Position numbers and translations under genes: made by a program. 64,000 bases of DNA from Anaerococcus sp. Marseille-P3625. GTDB lineage: Bacteria; Bacillota; Clostridia; Tissierellales; Peptoniphilaceae. The stretch is taken from contig NZ_OCTP01000010.1 of NCBI RefSeq assembly GCF_900232825.1, positions 620,001 through 684,000 of the forward strand, read 5' to 3'. This document shows positions 16,656-26,642 of the stretch, piece after piece. The notes below the pieces were generated by a model, which was given only the letters and a program-made list of their open reading frames with translations, ran no database searches and was not told the origin of the DNA. The stretch's first letter is position 1, and every line of letters starts with the position of its first letter.

Positions 16656-18410
16656 ATGAAAGAACTAAAATTTGTTTTTAAAGAAATGTGGTCAAAAGAC
16701 CCATTTATGTATTTTATAATACTCGTAACATCACTACTTAATGGAATCATTCCCTTTGTTTGGATTTTGGCACCAGCTTATGTCATAGAAAACAGAACAC
16801 TCGGAATGAAGTTTTTTATTCCCTTTTTTATCGTATTATTTTTAATCACAAGCCTATCAAGCTTTTTAGTTTCATTTCTTACTGGAAATTACAGAATGAG
16901 AATGAATAACATTAGATATGGACTTGCTATAAATATCATTGATTATAGTCTAAATTTATCCTACATTGATCAGCAAGATAAGAAACAAAGAGAAATTATT
17001 AATAATGCCTTGCGCGCTGTGGATAATCCTTTTCAAGGGATTGGTGGCATGATTTTACAGATGCCAAATATGATTGGGCTTATAATTTCAAGTTTTGGAT
17101 TCATTTGGATTTTTTCGTCTATGGATTTTTACATTCTTGCCCTAACAATAATTTTAACTTTAATCGCGGCTTTTTTTCATAGAAAGGCAGCTAATATTGA
17201 AAGCGATTATTGGGTTGAAATGGAAGAATGTGAAGAACAACTTATGCAAATGAATTATCAGATAAAAAATCCCTTATCTAAGCTTGATTTGATAATGTAT
17301 GACATAATTGGACTGTTTAGAAAATATTTTCAAAATCTAATGGATTATAAAAATGAAAAGACTAAAGATGTCACTAAAAAAAGCATGAAATTAATAAGCA
17401 TCTTTACTTTGATCTCTTTATTAAGGGATGTAATCATATTTTCTTGGATGATAAAAAATTTTCACGATGGCAATATAAATATAGGTCAATTTTACATATA
17501 TTTTACAGCTGTTTTTTCCTTTATCTTATTTGTAGAAAGATTTTCCTTATATTTTGGTTCTTACATCAAAGATATAGGTTTTGCCAAATCTTATTTTAAG
17601 ATTTTAGACAAAAATATCCAAAATTATGAAGAGTTTTCCGAAGACGATTTTGATATCGAACTAAAAGATGTTTATTTTAAATATCCATCAAATGACAACT
17701 ACACTTTAAAAAATATCAATCTAAAGATTAAAAAAGGCGAAAAGATAGCTCTTGTTGGAGAAAATGGAGCAGGTAAATCAACCCTTGCGTTAATTCTTGC
17801 AGGCCTTTACCAAGTAACAAGTGGCAAAGTTTTGATAAATGGAAAAGACCTTAGCGAAAGTAATATTGATTTAACAAAAATTGTATCTGCTGTTTTTCAA
17901 GATAGTTTGCTCTTACCTTATAGCATTAAAGAAAATATTTTGCTTAATTCTAACAAAGAAAACTTGGATGATCTTTACAAATTGACAGGGCTTGATGAAA
18001 TAGTAGAAAAATTTGAAAAAAAAGATGAGCAAATATTGTTAAGAACTCTAGATGATCAGGGTGTTGACTTATCTGGTGGCCAAAAACAAAGATTATTTTT
18101 AGCTCGTGCCTTGAATAAAAAAAATGCAAAGATGTTAATATTAGATGAGCCGACAGCCCAGCTGGACGCCATTGCAGAGCGAGATTTGTATGAACTTTAT
18201 AATACTTTGACTGATGATTTATCAAGTGTATTTATTTCTCATAGACTTGCTTCAACGCAATTTTGCGATCGAATTATTTATTTGGAAAATGGAGAAATTA
18301 CAGAAGAAGGAACTCATCAAGAACTTTTAGATGCAAATGGCAAGTACAAGGAATTATTTGATATTCAAGCCAAAAATTACAAGGAGAATATTTATGAAGA
18401 ATCTCTTTAA
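16656..18410 (+). CDS. ABC exporter half-transporter (subunit 1)
   Basis: A 584-residue fused membrane-plus-ATPase half-transporter. Six membrane helices fill about residues 15-310. The ATPase domain follows, with Walker A GENGAGKST near residue 370, a Q-loop VFQDSLLLP, the intact signature LSGGQKQRL near residue 472, Walker B MLILDEP and the H-loop ISHR. There is no peptidase C39 domain. It pairs with the overlapping downstream gene to form a heterodimeric exporter. The substrate is unknown: drug, lipid or peptide are all possible. Spacing of the ribosome site to the start is unusual (see the leader hairpins). Confidence 0.93.
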   Translation: MKELKFVFKEMWSKDPFMYFIILVTSLLNGIIPFVWILAPAYVIENRTLGMKFFIPFFIVLFLITSLSSFLVSFLTGNYRMRMNNIRYGLAINIIDYSLNLSYIDQQDKKQREIINNALRAVDNPFQGIGGMILQMPNMIGLIISSFGFIWIFSSMDFYILALTIILTLIAAFFHRKAANIESDYWVEMEECEEQLMQMNYQIKNPLSKLDLIMYDIIGLFRKYFQNLMDYKNEKTKDVTKKSMKLISIFTLISLLRDVIIFSWMIKNFHDGNINIGQFYIYFTAVFSFILFVERFSLYFGSYIKDIGFAKSYFKILDKNIQNYEEFSEDDFDIELKDVYFKYPSNDNYTLKNINLKIKKGEKIALVGENGAGKSTLALILAGLYQVTSGKVLINGKDLSESNIDLTKIVSAVFQDSLLLPYSIKENILLNSNKENLDDLYKLTGLDEIVEKFEKKDEQILLRTLDDQGVDLSGGQKQRLFLARALNKKNAKMLILDEPTAQLDAIAERDLYELYNTLTDDLSSVFISHRLASTQFCDRIIYLENGEITEEGTHQELLDANGKYKELFDIQAKNYKENIYEESL

Positions 18411-20154
18411 AATTTTAAAATTGATGAATGAAAAAAACAAAGGATTTTTGCTAAAAGCAATCTCATTTTCCTTAATTCTAGGTATCCTACCCTTATATAA
18501 TATCATTGCGCCAAAACTTGTAATTGACGAATTTAACGGAGCCAGAAGATTTTCAATTATGCTTTTGATAGTACTTGGAGTTCTTCTTATTAATTTTATA
18601 AGCTCGGAGATAAATTTTTATTCAAGATTTTATTATATGAAAATTTTTCAAAATTTCATCTTTGAATTACAATTTATGGTCAATGAAAAAGTTTTAAGAC
18701 TTCCTATAGAATTAACCGATTCAAAATCTATACAAAACAAGGTAGAGCAAGCCTCTGAGTCTATTTGGTATGTCTATAGTCTTTTTGATGTATTTACAAT
18801 GGTTGTTGGTGCTCTTATTACGGGAATAATATCGATCATAATCCTGATTAGATTAAATATATTTGTCCCTTTTTTGATATTTGGACTATTTCTATTAAAT
18901 ATTCCCTTAGCCAAAAAAATCAAAAAGAATGAAGTTAGCTATACAGAAAAAAGCGCCATTGAATCGAGAATTTATAGATACTATATGTATTTTTCTAAAG
19001 ACTTTAAATATTCAAAAGACTTAAAAATTTACAAGGGCGAAAAACTAATTTTGGATAAAGCCGCTTTCCATCTTAATCAGATGTATAAAGTTAACCATAA
19101 ATATTTCACTTCAAATGGTGCTTATTTAGGCTTAATGAATTTGATTAATAACTCTGGAGTAATTGTTTCATTTATATATTTAAGCTTTAGACTTATTGAA
19201 AATACGCTTTCTATAGCAAATTTCACCTTATATTTTAACTCTCTTATAAGACTAATAGATGGTTTAAATATCCTCCAGCAAAATGCTGCAAATGTCATGG
19301 GTGCTAATACAATACTTGAAGTTCTATTTGAATTTCTTGCTATAAAAGAAGATGAAAATACAGAAAATGGGATAAAAGATATAGATTTATCAAAAGTGAA
19401 AATTGAATTTAAGGATGTATCTTTTAAATACCCGACAAGTGAAGACTATATCTTAAAAGACTGTTCATTTGTCATCAATCCTGGCGAAACACTTGCTCTT
19501 GTTGGAAGAAATGGTGCAGGTAAATCTACCATAGTAAAGCTTTTGTGTAGATTTTATGATGTAAGTAGCGGAGAAATCTTACTAAATGGCATTAATATAG
19601 AAAATATAGACAAAAATTACTATTACCAAATACTTTCTCCAACTTTTCAAGATTTTAGACTCTTTCCTTTTAGGATTGATGAAAATGTCGCAACTATTGG
19701 TCATGAAGAAATTACCGATAAGGATTATGAGGAAATGGATAGGTCTTTTAGGCTTTTAAATATCAAAAATTGGGTCGATTCTTTAACTAAGAAAAAAGCC
19801 AATTATATTACTAGCCTATTTGACGATAAGGGAATCGAGCCATCTGGAGGTCTTGGTCAAAAACTAGCACTTTCTCGTTCTATGTACCATAAGGGCAAAT
19901 TCATTATAATGGATGAGCCAACAAGTGCACTAGATCCTAGAAGTGAACAGGAAATTTTTGAAAATATGCTAGAGATAACAAAAGATCAGACTTCCCTATT
20001 CATATCTCACAGACTTTCTTCAACCAAATATGCAGATAGAATCCTCGTTTGCAACAATCACTGTATAGAAGATACTGGAACTCACGATGAGCTAATGAAG
20101 AAAAATAAATTATACAAAGAAATGTTTGAAACACAAGCAGAATTATACACTTAA
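18394..20154 (+). CDS. ABC exporter half-transporter (subunit 2)
   Basis: A 586-residue half-transporter with six membrane helices (about residues 15-310) and an ATPase domain. Walker A is GRNGAGKST, Walker B is FIIMDEPTSALDP, and the H-loop is ISHRLSS. Its signature is degenerate (PSGGLGQKLALSR instead of LSGGQ), so one of the two ATP sites of the heterodimer would be weak, as in many asymmetric exporters. ATG 18394 is chosen because AAGGAG lies seven bases upstream; it overlaps the first subunit by 17 bp. An earlier in-frame ATG (18331) would extend the N-terminus into the first gene without a ribosome site. Confidence 0.92.
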   Translation: MKNLFKILKLMNEKNKGFLLKAISFSLILGILPLYNIIAPKLVIDEFNGARRFSIMLLIVLGVLLINFISSEINFYSRFYYMKIFQNFIFELQFMVNEKVLRLPIELTDSKSIQNKVEQASESIWYVYSLFDVFTMVVGALITGIISIIILIRLNIFVPFLIFGLFLLNIPLAKKIKKNEVSYTEKSAIESRIYRYYMYFSKDFKYSKDLKIYKGEKLILDKAAFHLNQMYKVNHKYFTSNGAYLGLMNLINNSGVIVSFIYLSFRLIENTLSIANFTLYFNSLIRLIDGLNILQQNAANVMGANTILEVLFEFLAIKEDENTENGIKDIDLSKVKIEFKDVSFKYPTSEDYILKDCSFVINPGETLALVGRNGAGKSTIVKLLCRFYDVSSGEILLNGINIENIDKNYYYQILSPTFQDFRLFPFRIDENVATIGHEEITDKDYEEMDRSFRLLNIKNWVDSLTKKKANYITSLFDDKGIEPSGGLGQKLALSRSMYHKGKFIIMDEPTSALDPRSEQEIFENMLEITKDQTSLFISHRLSSTKYADRILVCNNHCIEDTGTHDELMKKNKLYKEMFETQAELYT

Positions 20155-20216
20155 AAACGATTAGAAAAATGATGTGATCCAAATCTTGGGATCACATCAA
20201 ATCTAATCGTTTTTTA
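20153..20216. terminator. Bidirectional terminator between the ABC genes and the VTT gene
   Basis: A very strong hairpin: AAAACGATTAGA ... TGATGTGATCC / GGGATCACATCA ... TCTAATCGTTTT, with T runs on both strands. It serves the two convergent units. Confidence 0.9.
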
Positions 20217-20804
20217 AAATTTATTTACAATAAAATCAAGTCCCATAGCCCATCCCATGGAATATAGGAAAATTGATGGCGGTTTGCACAAAAGAATTAT
20301 TGTTGCAAACTTCCTAAAACTCATATCAGTAAGTCCTGTAAGATAACACAAGAAATCATCTGGCGCAACTGGCAATAAAATTGCAAGAGCAAAAAATTTC
20401 TCGTAAGTTTTATCTTTTAGTTTATGTTTATACTTATCATAAGTTTCTTGGCCAAAAATATCTAGAATAATGGATTTTCCAAAGGTTCTTGAAATGAAAA
20501 ATACCAGCATTGAACCAAGACAAATGGAAATATAATTATATACAAATCCCCAAAAAGCCCCAAAAATTACAACACCAAAAACAGTAGTAAGTCCGCCAGG
20601 AATTATTGGCACTACTATTTGAATGACTTGAATAAGCATAAATATTATGTGTGCCTTAGTACCGTAGGATAAAACAAATTCTCTAAAACTTTCAATTGAG
20701 TTGAAAAGACCCTTCTTGTATCCTATATATCCTAAAATAGTTAGACTTACCAAGGCTATGACCGCTATTATATTGTATTTATTTTTTATAAGAAATTCTT
20801 TCAT
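20214..20804 (-). CDS. VTT/TVP38-family membrane protein (DedA-like)
   Basis: A 196-residue polytopic protein. A first helix is at about residues 12-28. The VTT-domain segments follow, including the re-entrant type VVPIIPGGLTTVFGVVIFGA near residue 65 and the ALAILLPVAPDDFLCYLTGL segment near residue 143. This family includes bacterial DedA-like proteins and TMEM41B/VMP1 scramblases, so a lipid-flipping role is likely, but the substrate is unknown. It is monocistronic with a strong promoter and an unusual palindrome in its leader. The Asp pair in the second re-entrant part (PDD) fits the proton-coupled residues of the family. Confidence 0.86.
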   Translation of the reverse strand: MKEFLIKNKYNIIAVIALVSLTILGYIGYKKGLFNSIESFREFVLSYGTKAHIIFMLIQVIQIVVPIIPGGLTTVFGVVIFGAFWGFVYNYISICLGSMLVFFISRTFGKSIILDIFGQETYDKYKHKLKDKTYEKFFALAILLPVAPDDFLCYLTGLTDMSFRKFATIILLCKPPSIFLYSMGWAMGLDFIVNKF

Positions 20805-20862
20805 AAATGCTCTCGATCTTTACTATAAATCTAATACAATCATGCGATTATATTTTGATTAT

Positions 20863-20878
20863 GTCAAATTAATTTGAC
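20863..20878. promoter_or_regulatory. 16-bp perfect palindrome in the VTT gene leader
   Basis: GTCAAATTAATTTGAC is a perfect inverted repeat about 30 bases downstream of the -10 and 60 bases before the start. It is a likely operator for an unknown dimeric regulator. It has no U run, so it is not a terminator. Confidence 0.5.
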
Positions 20879-20906
20879 TAAAAAAATAACCGACGTACCA
20901 TGTATA

Positions 20907-20935
20907 ATAATACACCACAGGAGCGTATTTGTCAA
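20907..20935 (-). promoter_or_regulatory. Promoter of the VTT gene
   Basis: TTGACA (20930-20935, perfect), a 17-bp spacer and TATTAT (20907-20912) on the minus strand. It is the closest match to consensus in the window. Confidence 0.8.
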
Positions 20936-20960
20936 TTATTATTTTCATTATAAATTAATT

Positions 20961-20990
20961 TAAAAAAATAAAGGCTAAAAAAAGCCTTTA
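20961..20990 (-). terminator. leuS terminator
   Basis: On the minus strand AAAGGCT-TTTTTT-AGCCTTT is followed by ATTTTTTTAAA, directly at the leuS stop. Confidence 0.85.
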
Positions 20991-23423
20991 TTTACTTACT
21001 ACAATATTTAATATTTTTCCTGGAACGTAAATTACTTTTTTAATTTCTTTTTCAAGTAGATAATTACTTACATTCCTATCAGCTTTTGCTGCTTCAATAG
21101 CCTCTTCTTTATTGGCATCTATTTTCATCATAACTTTGCCACGCATTTTTCCATTAATTTGTACTGGCATTTCAAATTCATTAAGGATTAGTTTCTTTTC
21201 ATCATAGCTTGGCCAAGTACTTTCGTTTAAGTAACCATCAAAGCCAGCCATTTGCCATAATTCTTCTGTTAAGTGTGGCGCTACTGGATTAAGTAAAGTT
21301 ATATAAGTTTTAAAGTCAGCTTTGCTGATCTTTCCAAGACTTCTCATCTCATTAGATAAGCTCATTAGAGCTGCTATGGCTGTATTAAACTTCAAATTCT
21401 CATAGTCTTCAGAAACTTTCTTGATAGTTTGATGAATTGAAACTTCAAGCTCTTTTGAATAATTATCACCCTCAGATATTAAGTCTATCATATTGTAAAC
21501 TCTTTCTAGGAATTTCCTACAACCACGAACTCCTTCATCTGACCAAATTGCAGTTGAACCAAAATCTCCTATAAACATTTCATAGCATCTTAGAGTATCA
21601 GCTCCGTAATCTCTTATTATATCATCTGGATTTACAACATTTCCACGAGATTTGCTCATCTTTTGATGATCTTCTCCAAGAATCATTCCATGACTTGTTC
21701 TTTTTATATAAGGTTCTTTTGTTGGAACAACTCCTATATCATAGAGGAATTTATGCCAAAATCTTGAATATAATAAGTGTAGGGTTGTATGCTCCATTCC
21801 ACCATTATACCAATCTACTGGTGAGTAATAATCTAGCGCTTCCTTGCTTGCAAGATTCTTATCATTGTGTGGATCCATGTATCTTAGATAATACCAAGAG
21901 CTTCCTGCCCATTGAGGCATGGTATCAGTTTCTCTTTTGGCAGCTTTTCCACAAATAGGACAAGTTGTATTTACAAATTCATCTATTTCAGATAGTGGAG
22001 ATTCTCCTGTAGCTGTTGGCTTATAAGATTTTACTTCTGGTAATAAAAGCGGAAGTTCTGATTCATCAATTGGAACCCAACCATGCTCATCACAATAAAC
22101 CATAGGAATTGGCTCTCCCCAATATCTTTGACGAGAAAATACCCAATCGCGAAGTTTAAAATTAGTTGTAGCTTTTCCTAAATTTTTATCTTCTATATAT
22201 TCTATAGCTTTTACCTTAGCCTCTGTTGCTGGTAAGCCATTTAAAAACTGAGAATTAATTGAAATTCCCTTATTAATGTCAGTTACTGGAAGATCTTCAT
22301 CATCTTCAGTTTGATATACTGGAATTATTGGCATATCAAATGTTTTTGCAAATTCAAAATCACGTGTATCATGAGCTGGAACTGCCATGATTGCACCTGT
22401 TCCATAGGTCATAAGAACATAATCTGATACCCAAATTGGAATTTCTTTATCAGAAAGTGGATTAATTGCAGAAATTCCATCAATCATAACTCCGGTTTTT
22501 TCTTTATTTAACTCTGATCTTTCAAAATCAGATTTTTTGCGAGCTTTTTGTTGATAAGCCAAAATTTCATCAAAATTATTGATTTTTTCTCTATATTTAT
22601 CTAATATAGGATGCTCTGGTGATATTACCATATAGGTCACACCAAAAATTGTGTCTGGGCGAGTTGTATAAACTGTAAGTTTTTCATCACTATCTTTGAT
22701 TTTAAAATCTACATTACAGCCCTTAGATCTTCCAATCCAATTTATTTGCTGAGCTTTTATCCTATCTTCATAATTAACTAAGTCTAGATCATCTATGAGT
22801 CTATCGGCATAATCAGTAATTTTTAGCATCCATTGATTTTTCATCTTATGAATAACTTCACTACCACATCTTTCACATTTGCCATCAACAACTTCTTCGT
22901 TGGCAAGACCTACTTGGCAAGATGGGCACCAATTTACGCTCATTTCGTTTTTATAAGCTAGACCATGTTTAAATAATTGGATAAAAATCCATTGAGTCCA
23001 CTTGTAATAATCAGGATCTGTGGTGTTTACTTCCCTATCCCAATCAAAAGAAAATCCAATTGACTTTAATTGATTTTTGAAATTTTTTATATTATCTTCA
23101 GTAACTTTTGCAGGATGAATTTTATTTTTTATTGCATAATTTTCTGTTGGAAGTCCAAAGGCATCAAAGCCCATTGGAAATAAAACGTTATAGCCTTCAA
23201 GTCTTCTTTTTCTAGATACAACATCTAAAGCTGTATAAGGGCGCGGGTGACCTACGTGTAAGCCTTGACCTGATGGATAAGGAAATTCTACTAGAGCATA
23301 AAATTTTTCTTTATCCTTATCAATTTGGCTATGAAAAGTTTTATTTTCATCCCAATATTTTTGCCATTTTTTTTCTATGAAATTAGGATTGTATTCTTTA
23401 TAATTTTTGTTATTTTCTGTCAT
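20988..23423 (-). CDS. leuS: Leucyl-tRNA synthetase
   Basis: An 811-residue class Ia synthetase. The HIGH-type motif lies in [13 protein letters not shown] near residue 50. An inserted zinc-binding piece ([21 protein letters not shown]) follows, then the CP1 editing domain with the threonine-rich [17 protein letters not shown] near residue 588 is the second catalytic motif, followed by the anticodon-binding helices. The length is normal. It is the last gene of the rarA-asnS-leuS unit, 8 bp after asnS, with TAGGAG before the ATG. No T-box is seen upstream of this unit. Confidence 0.98.
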   Translation of the reverse strand: MTENNKNYKEYNPNFIEKKWQKYWDENKTFHSQIDKDKEKFYALVEFPYPSGQGLHVGHPRPYTALDVVSRKRRLEGYNVLFPMGFDAFGLPTENYAIKNKIHPAKVTEDNIKNFKNQLKSIGFSFDWDREVNTTDPDYYKWTQWIFIQLFKHGLAYKNEMSVNWCPSCQVGLANEEVVDGKCERCGSEVIHKMKNQWMLKITDYADRLIDDLDLVNYEDRIKAQQINWIGRSKGCNVDFKIKDSDEKLTVYTTRPDTIFGVTYMVISPEHPILDKYREKINNFDEILAYQQKARKKSDFERSELNKEKTGVMIDGISAINPLSDKEIPIWVSDYVLMTYGTGAIMAVPAHDTRDFEFAKTFDMPIIPVYQTEDDEDLPVTDINKGISINSQFLNGLPATEAKVKAIEYIEDKNLGKATTNFKLRDWVFSRQRYWGEPIPMVYCDEHGWVPIDESELPLLLPEVKSYKPTATGESPLSEIDEFVNTTCPICGKAAKRETDTMPQWAGSSWYYLRYMDPHNDKNLASKEALDYYSPVDWYNGGMEHTTLHLLYSRFWHKFLYDIGVVPTKEPYIKRTSHGMILGEDHQKMSKSRGNVVNPDDIIRDYGADTLRCYEMFIGDFGSTAIWSDEGVRGCRKFLERVYNMIDLISEGDNYSKELEVSIHQTIKKVSEDYENLKFNTAIAALMSLSNEMRSLGKISKADFKTYITLLNPVAPHLTEELWQMAGFDGYLNESTWPSYDEKKLILNEFEMPVQINGKMRGKVMMKIDANKEEAIEAAKADRNVSNYLLEKEIKKVIYVPGKILNIVVSK

Positions 23424-23431
23424 TTTTACTC

Positions 23432-24820
23432 CTAGTTCTTAGCTCCAAAGGCATTTACATATCTTGGATAAGGGATTACATCACGAATGTTTTTCATTCC
23501 TGTCACATACATTACAGCTCTTTCAAATCCTAAACCGTAACCAGAGTGAACGACACTTCCAAATCTTCTTAGATCAAGATAGTTTTGATAATCTTCTTCT
23601 TTTAGACCATTTTCTTTGAATGATTGTAAAAGTTCGTTTATATTTTCCTCTCTTTGTGAACCTCCGATTAATTCACCTACACCTGGAACAAGCATATCAA
23701 ATGCTGCTACTGTTTTGCCATCAGCATTTCTTTTCATATAAAAAGCTTTGATATCTTTTGGATAATCTGTTACAAATACTGGCCCATCTACTATAACTTC
23801 TGATAAATATCTTTCATGTTCAGTTTGTAAATCCATGCCCCACTCAACTGGAAATTCAAATTTTTCTCCACTTGCTTTTAATTTTTCTATGGCATCTGTG
23901 TAGGTAATTCTTGCAAATTTTGCATTTCTAACCTTATCTAATCTTTCAAATAAATTTTCATCTATAAATCTATTGAAAAATTCCATTTCTTCTTTGTTAT
24001 TTTCTAAAACATAATTAATGGCATATTTTATCATATCTTCTGCCACATCCATGCATACGTTATAATCGGCAAATGCTATTTCAGGTTCAAGCATCCAAAA
24101 TTCTGCCGCATGTCTTGGAGTATTTGAAACTTCTGCCCTAAAAGTTGGACCAAAAGTATAAACATCGCCAAAAGCTAGTGCATAATCTTCAGCTTCTAGT
24201 TGGCCAGATACTGTTAGATATGACTTTTTGCCAAAGAAATCTTTGTTGTAATTAATTTCTCCATCTTCTGTCAATGGTGGATCTTTAGGGTCAATTGTAG
24301 TTATATTAAACATTTCTCCAGCACCTTCAGCATCTGAAGATGTTACTATTGGTGGATTTACATACAAAAATCCTCTTTCTTGGAAAAATTTGTGAAGGGC
24401 AAAAGCAAGAGAGCTTCTTACTTTAAACACTGCTCTAAAGGTATTAGTTCTTGGACGTAAATGTGGAATTGTTCTCATAAATTCTAGAGTTTGTCTTTGT
24501 TTTTGGATTGGGAATTTATCTGAAGATTCTCCCAAAATTTTAATTTCATCTGCTTGAATTTCGTAAGGAGTCTTGTTATTGCCTGTTGCAACTAATTTCC
24601 CCCTAACCCAAAGACTTGTTGATAAGAATTGATGAGAAAGTTCATCGTAATTTTCTTTGTCAGTTCCAACAACTATTTGTAAATTTTTGAAAGTAGATCC
24701 ATCATTTAATTCGATAAAACCAACGTTTTTACCAAATCTTGAATTTCTTATCCAACCTTCAATTATTACTTCTTTGTCAAGATATTTTTCAATATCTGAA
24801 AGCATTTGTCTAATTTTCAT
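23432..24820 (-). CDS. asnS: Asparaginyl-tRNA synthetase
   Basis: A 462-residue class IIb synthetase. An N-terminal OB-fold anticodon-binding domain (about residues 15-105, [20 protein letters not shown]) is followed by the class II core. Motif 2 is in [20 protein letters not shown] and motif 3 in [15 protein letters not shown]. The Asn-type residues (TFRAEVSNT and AEFWMLEPE) separate it from AspRS. It overlaps rarA by 11 bp and uses GAGGG six to seven bases before its ATG, so it is coupled to rarA. Confidence 0.96.
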   Translation of the reverse strand: MKIRQMLSDIEKYLDKEVIIEGWIRNSRFGKNVGFIELNDGSTFKNLQIVVGTDKENYDELSHQFLSTSLWVRGKLVATGNNKTPYEIQADEIKILGESSDKFPIQKQRQTLEFMRTIPHLRPRTNTFRAVFKVRSSLAFALHKFFQERGFLYVNPPIVTSSDAEGAGEMFNITTIDPKDPPLTEDGEINYNKDFFGKKSYLTVSGQLEAEDYALAFGDVYTFGPTFRAEVSNTPRHAAEFWMLEPEIAFADYNVCMDVAEDMIKYAINYVLENNKEEMEFFNRFIDENLFERLDKVRNAKFARITYTDAIEKLKASGEKFEFPVEWGMDLQTEHERYLSEVIVDGPVFVTDYPKDIKAFYMKRNADGKTVAAFDMLVPGVGELIGGSQREENINELLQSFKENGLKEEDYQNYLDLRRFGSVVHSGYGLGFERAVMYVTGMKNIRDVIPYPRYVNAFGAKN

Positions 24821-26129
24821 TATTTCCCTCTTTTCTTTTCTTTAAATTTTCTATCATTATTTTCTCATATCCAACATTTTTTGCTTGGTAAAATTTTTCA
24901 TTTACAAAATCTTCTGGAAGATAATCCTGCTTAACATAACCCCCATAATCGTGAGGATAAAGATAGGTATCTTTGATAAACTTTTTACTTTGTGGATAAT
25001 GAGAATCTTTTAATTTGTTAGAAACTTCTCTATCCGGATTATTTTTTATAAATTTACTAGCTTTTTCTATTGCTAGATATGTAGAATTGCTCTTTGGTGC
25101 AGCTGCAAGATAAGTTACACATTGAGCAAGGATTATTCTTGCTTCTGGCATGCCAACAGCATTAATTGCATCAAAAGTTGAACTTGCCAATATTAATGCA
25201 TTGGGATCAGCATTTGATATATCTTCTGAGGCAAAAATCATCATTCTTCTTGCGATAAATTTAATATCTTCACCTGCTTCTAGCATTTTTGCCAAATAAT
25301 AAAGGCTTGCATCAATGTCAGATCCTCGCATGGATTTGATAAAAGCAGAAATAGTATCATAATGTCTATCTCCATTTTTATCATAAATTGCAATTTTCTT
25401 TTGGATAGAATTTTCTATAGATTCTTGGTCTATAGTGATTTTACCATCTTTTGCTTCTTGTGAAAATATTGCAATTTCTAGTGCATTTAATAAGGCTCTG
25501 CTATCGCCGTTTGAATATTTTATAAGGCTTTCTTTGGCAGTTTTAGTAAATAAAATATTTTTGCTAAAAAGAATTTTATCTTTAGTTAGCGCTTGATTTA
25601 TAAGTTTTTCTAAATCAGAATTATTCAAAGGCATAAGCTCAAAGACATACATTCTTGAGATCAAGGCCTTATTTATTTCAAAATAAGGATTTTCTGTTGT
25701 CGCTCCTATTAAAATAATCGTTGAATTTTCAACAAAAGGAAGCAAATAATCCTGTTGAGATTTATTAAATCTATGAATTTCATCGATAAATAAAATGGTT
25801 TTTTTGTTTTCATATTTTAGATTATCTTTGGCTATTTCAATCTTTTTTTTGACATCAGAAATTCCAGATGATACTGCTGACAATTCTTCAAAATCCATAC
25901 GTGTTGACTCTGAAATTATCTTGGCAAGGGTAGTTTTGCCGACACCTGGAGGTCCATATAAGATCATAGAATAAATTCTATCTGCCTTAATCATTCTATT
26001 TATAATTTTTCCCTCTGCAAGCAAATGAGATTGCCCTATATAATCTTCTAAGCGTCTTGGCCTTAATCTATCTGCCAAGGGTGCAGATTTTTCCAATTCA
26101 TATTTTTTATTTAGCTCAAATAAATCCAT
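24810..26129 (-). CDS. rarA: Replication-associated recombination protein A (MgsA/RarA)
   Basis: A 439-residue AAA+ ATPase of the clamp-loader family that acts at stalled replication forks. Walker A is [12 protein letters not shown] near residue 60 and Walker B is [16 protein letters not shown]. Sensor 1 is in [16 protein letters not shown]. The C-terminal tetramerisation part includes [18 protein letters not shown] and [20 protein letters not shown]. Length and order are normal. It lies downstream of the nrdR terminator and heads a unit with asnS and leuS, an unusual neighbour for tRNA synthetases. Confidence 0.96.
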   Translation of the reverse strand: MDLFELNKKYELEKSAPLADRLRPRRLEDYIGQSHLLAEGKIINRMIKADRIYSMILYGPPGVGKTTLAKIISESTRMDFEELSAVSSGISDVKKKIEIAKDNLKYENKKTILFIDEIHRFNKSQQDYLLPFVENSTIILIGATTENPYFEINKALISRMYVFELMPLNNSDLEKLINQALTKDKILFSKNILFTKTAKESLIKYSNGDSRALLNALEIAIFSQEAKDGKITIDQESIENSIQKKIAIYDKNGDRHYDTISAFIKSMRGSDIDASLYYLAKMLEAGEDIKFIARRMMIFASEDISNADPNALILASSTFDAINAVGMPEARIILAQCVTYLAAAPKSNSTYLAIEKASKFIKNNPDREVSNKLKDSHYPQSKKFIKDTYLYPHDYGGYVKQDYLPEDFVNEKFYQAKNVGYEKIMIENLKKRKEGNNEN

Positions 26130-26142
26130 AGAAAACTTCCTA

Positions 26143-26188
26143 ATAAAAAAGATGCTAGAAGCTATTTTCTAGCTAAATACTAGCATCA
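26143..26188 (-). terminator. Terminator after nrdR (end of the division cluster)
   Basis: A stem GATGCTAG / CTAGCATC with an inner AGCT/AGCT pair, followed on the minus strand by TTTTTTAT. It separates the division cluster from rarA. Confidence 0.85.
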
Positions 26189-26191
26189 TAT

Positions 26192-26641
26192 TTAATCTCT
26201 TAAATTAAGTATCTCTTCATAAAATGAATCTACATCTTTAAATTCTCTATATACTGATGCAAATCTAACATATGCTACAGGATCAAGTTTCTTAAGCTCG
26301 TCCATAACAAGCTCTCCTATATAATTTGATGTAACTTCCTTATTACCTTCATTATTGATTTTTACTTCAATATTTTTGGCAACTTGTTCAATTTGCTCCA
26401 TGCTTACAGGTCTTTTTTGACAACTTTTTACAACCCCAGAAATAATTTTGGCTGGATTAAATGATTCTCTCGTATCATCTTTTTTAACAACCATAATGGT
26501 GTTGTCTTCATATCTCTCGTATGTTGAAAATCTCTTTTTGCAATCTTCGCACATTCTTCTGCGTCTTATTGCAGTATCATCTTCTGTAGCTCTTGAATCG
26601 ATTACTCTTGTGTTAGTTGAATGACAATATGGACATTTCAT
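26192..26641 (-). CDS. nrdR: Transcriptional repressor NrdR
   Basis: A 149-residue repressor of ribonucleotide reductase genes. An N-terminal zinc ribbon has CPYC (residues 3-6) and CEDCKKRF near residue 31, with the RRRR stretch that contacts DNA. An ATP-cone (about residues 46-136) senses dATP and ATP. It is the last gene of the division cluster, 1 bp after ftsZ. Its target boxes are found at 3752-3794 before nrdDG, so regulator and operon are in the same window but far apart. Confidence 0.98.
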   Translation of the reverse strand: MKCPYCHSTNTRVIDSRATEDDTAIRRRRMCEDCKKRFSTYERYEDNTIMVVKKDDTRESFNPAKIISGVVKSCQKRPVSMEQIEQVAKNIEVKINNEGNKEVTSNYIGELVMDELKKLDPVAYVRFASVYREFKDVDSFYEEILNLRD

Positions 26642-26642
26642 T

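Noticed and set aside
20874-20908. Plus-strand TTGACT ... TATAAT in the gap before the VTT gene
   Set aside because: The spacer is 23 bp, too long for a promoter, and no plus-strand gene follows. The minus-strand promoter in the same place fits far better.
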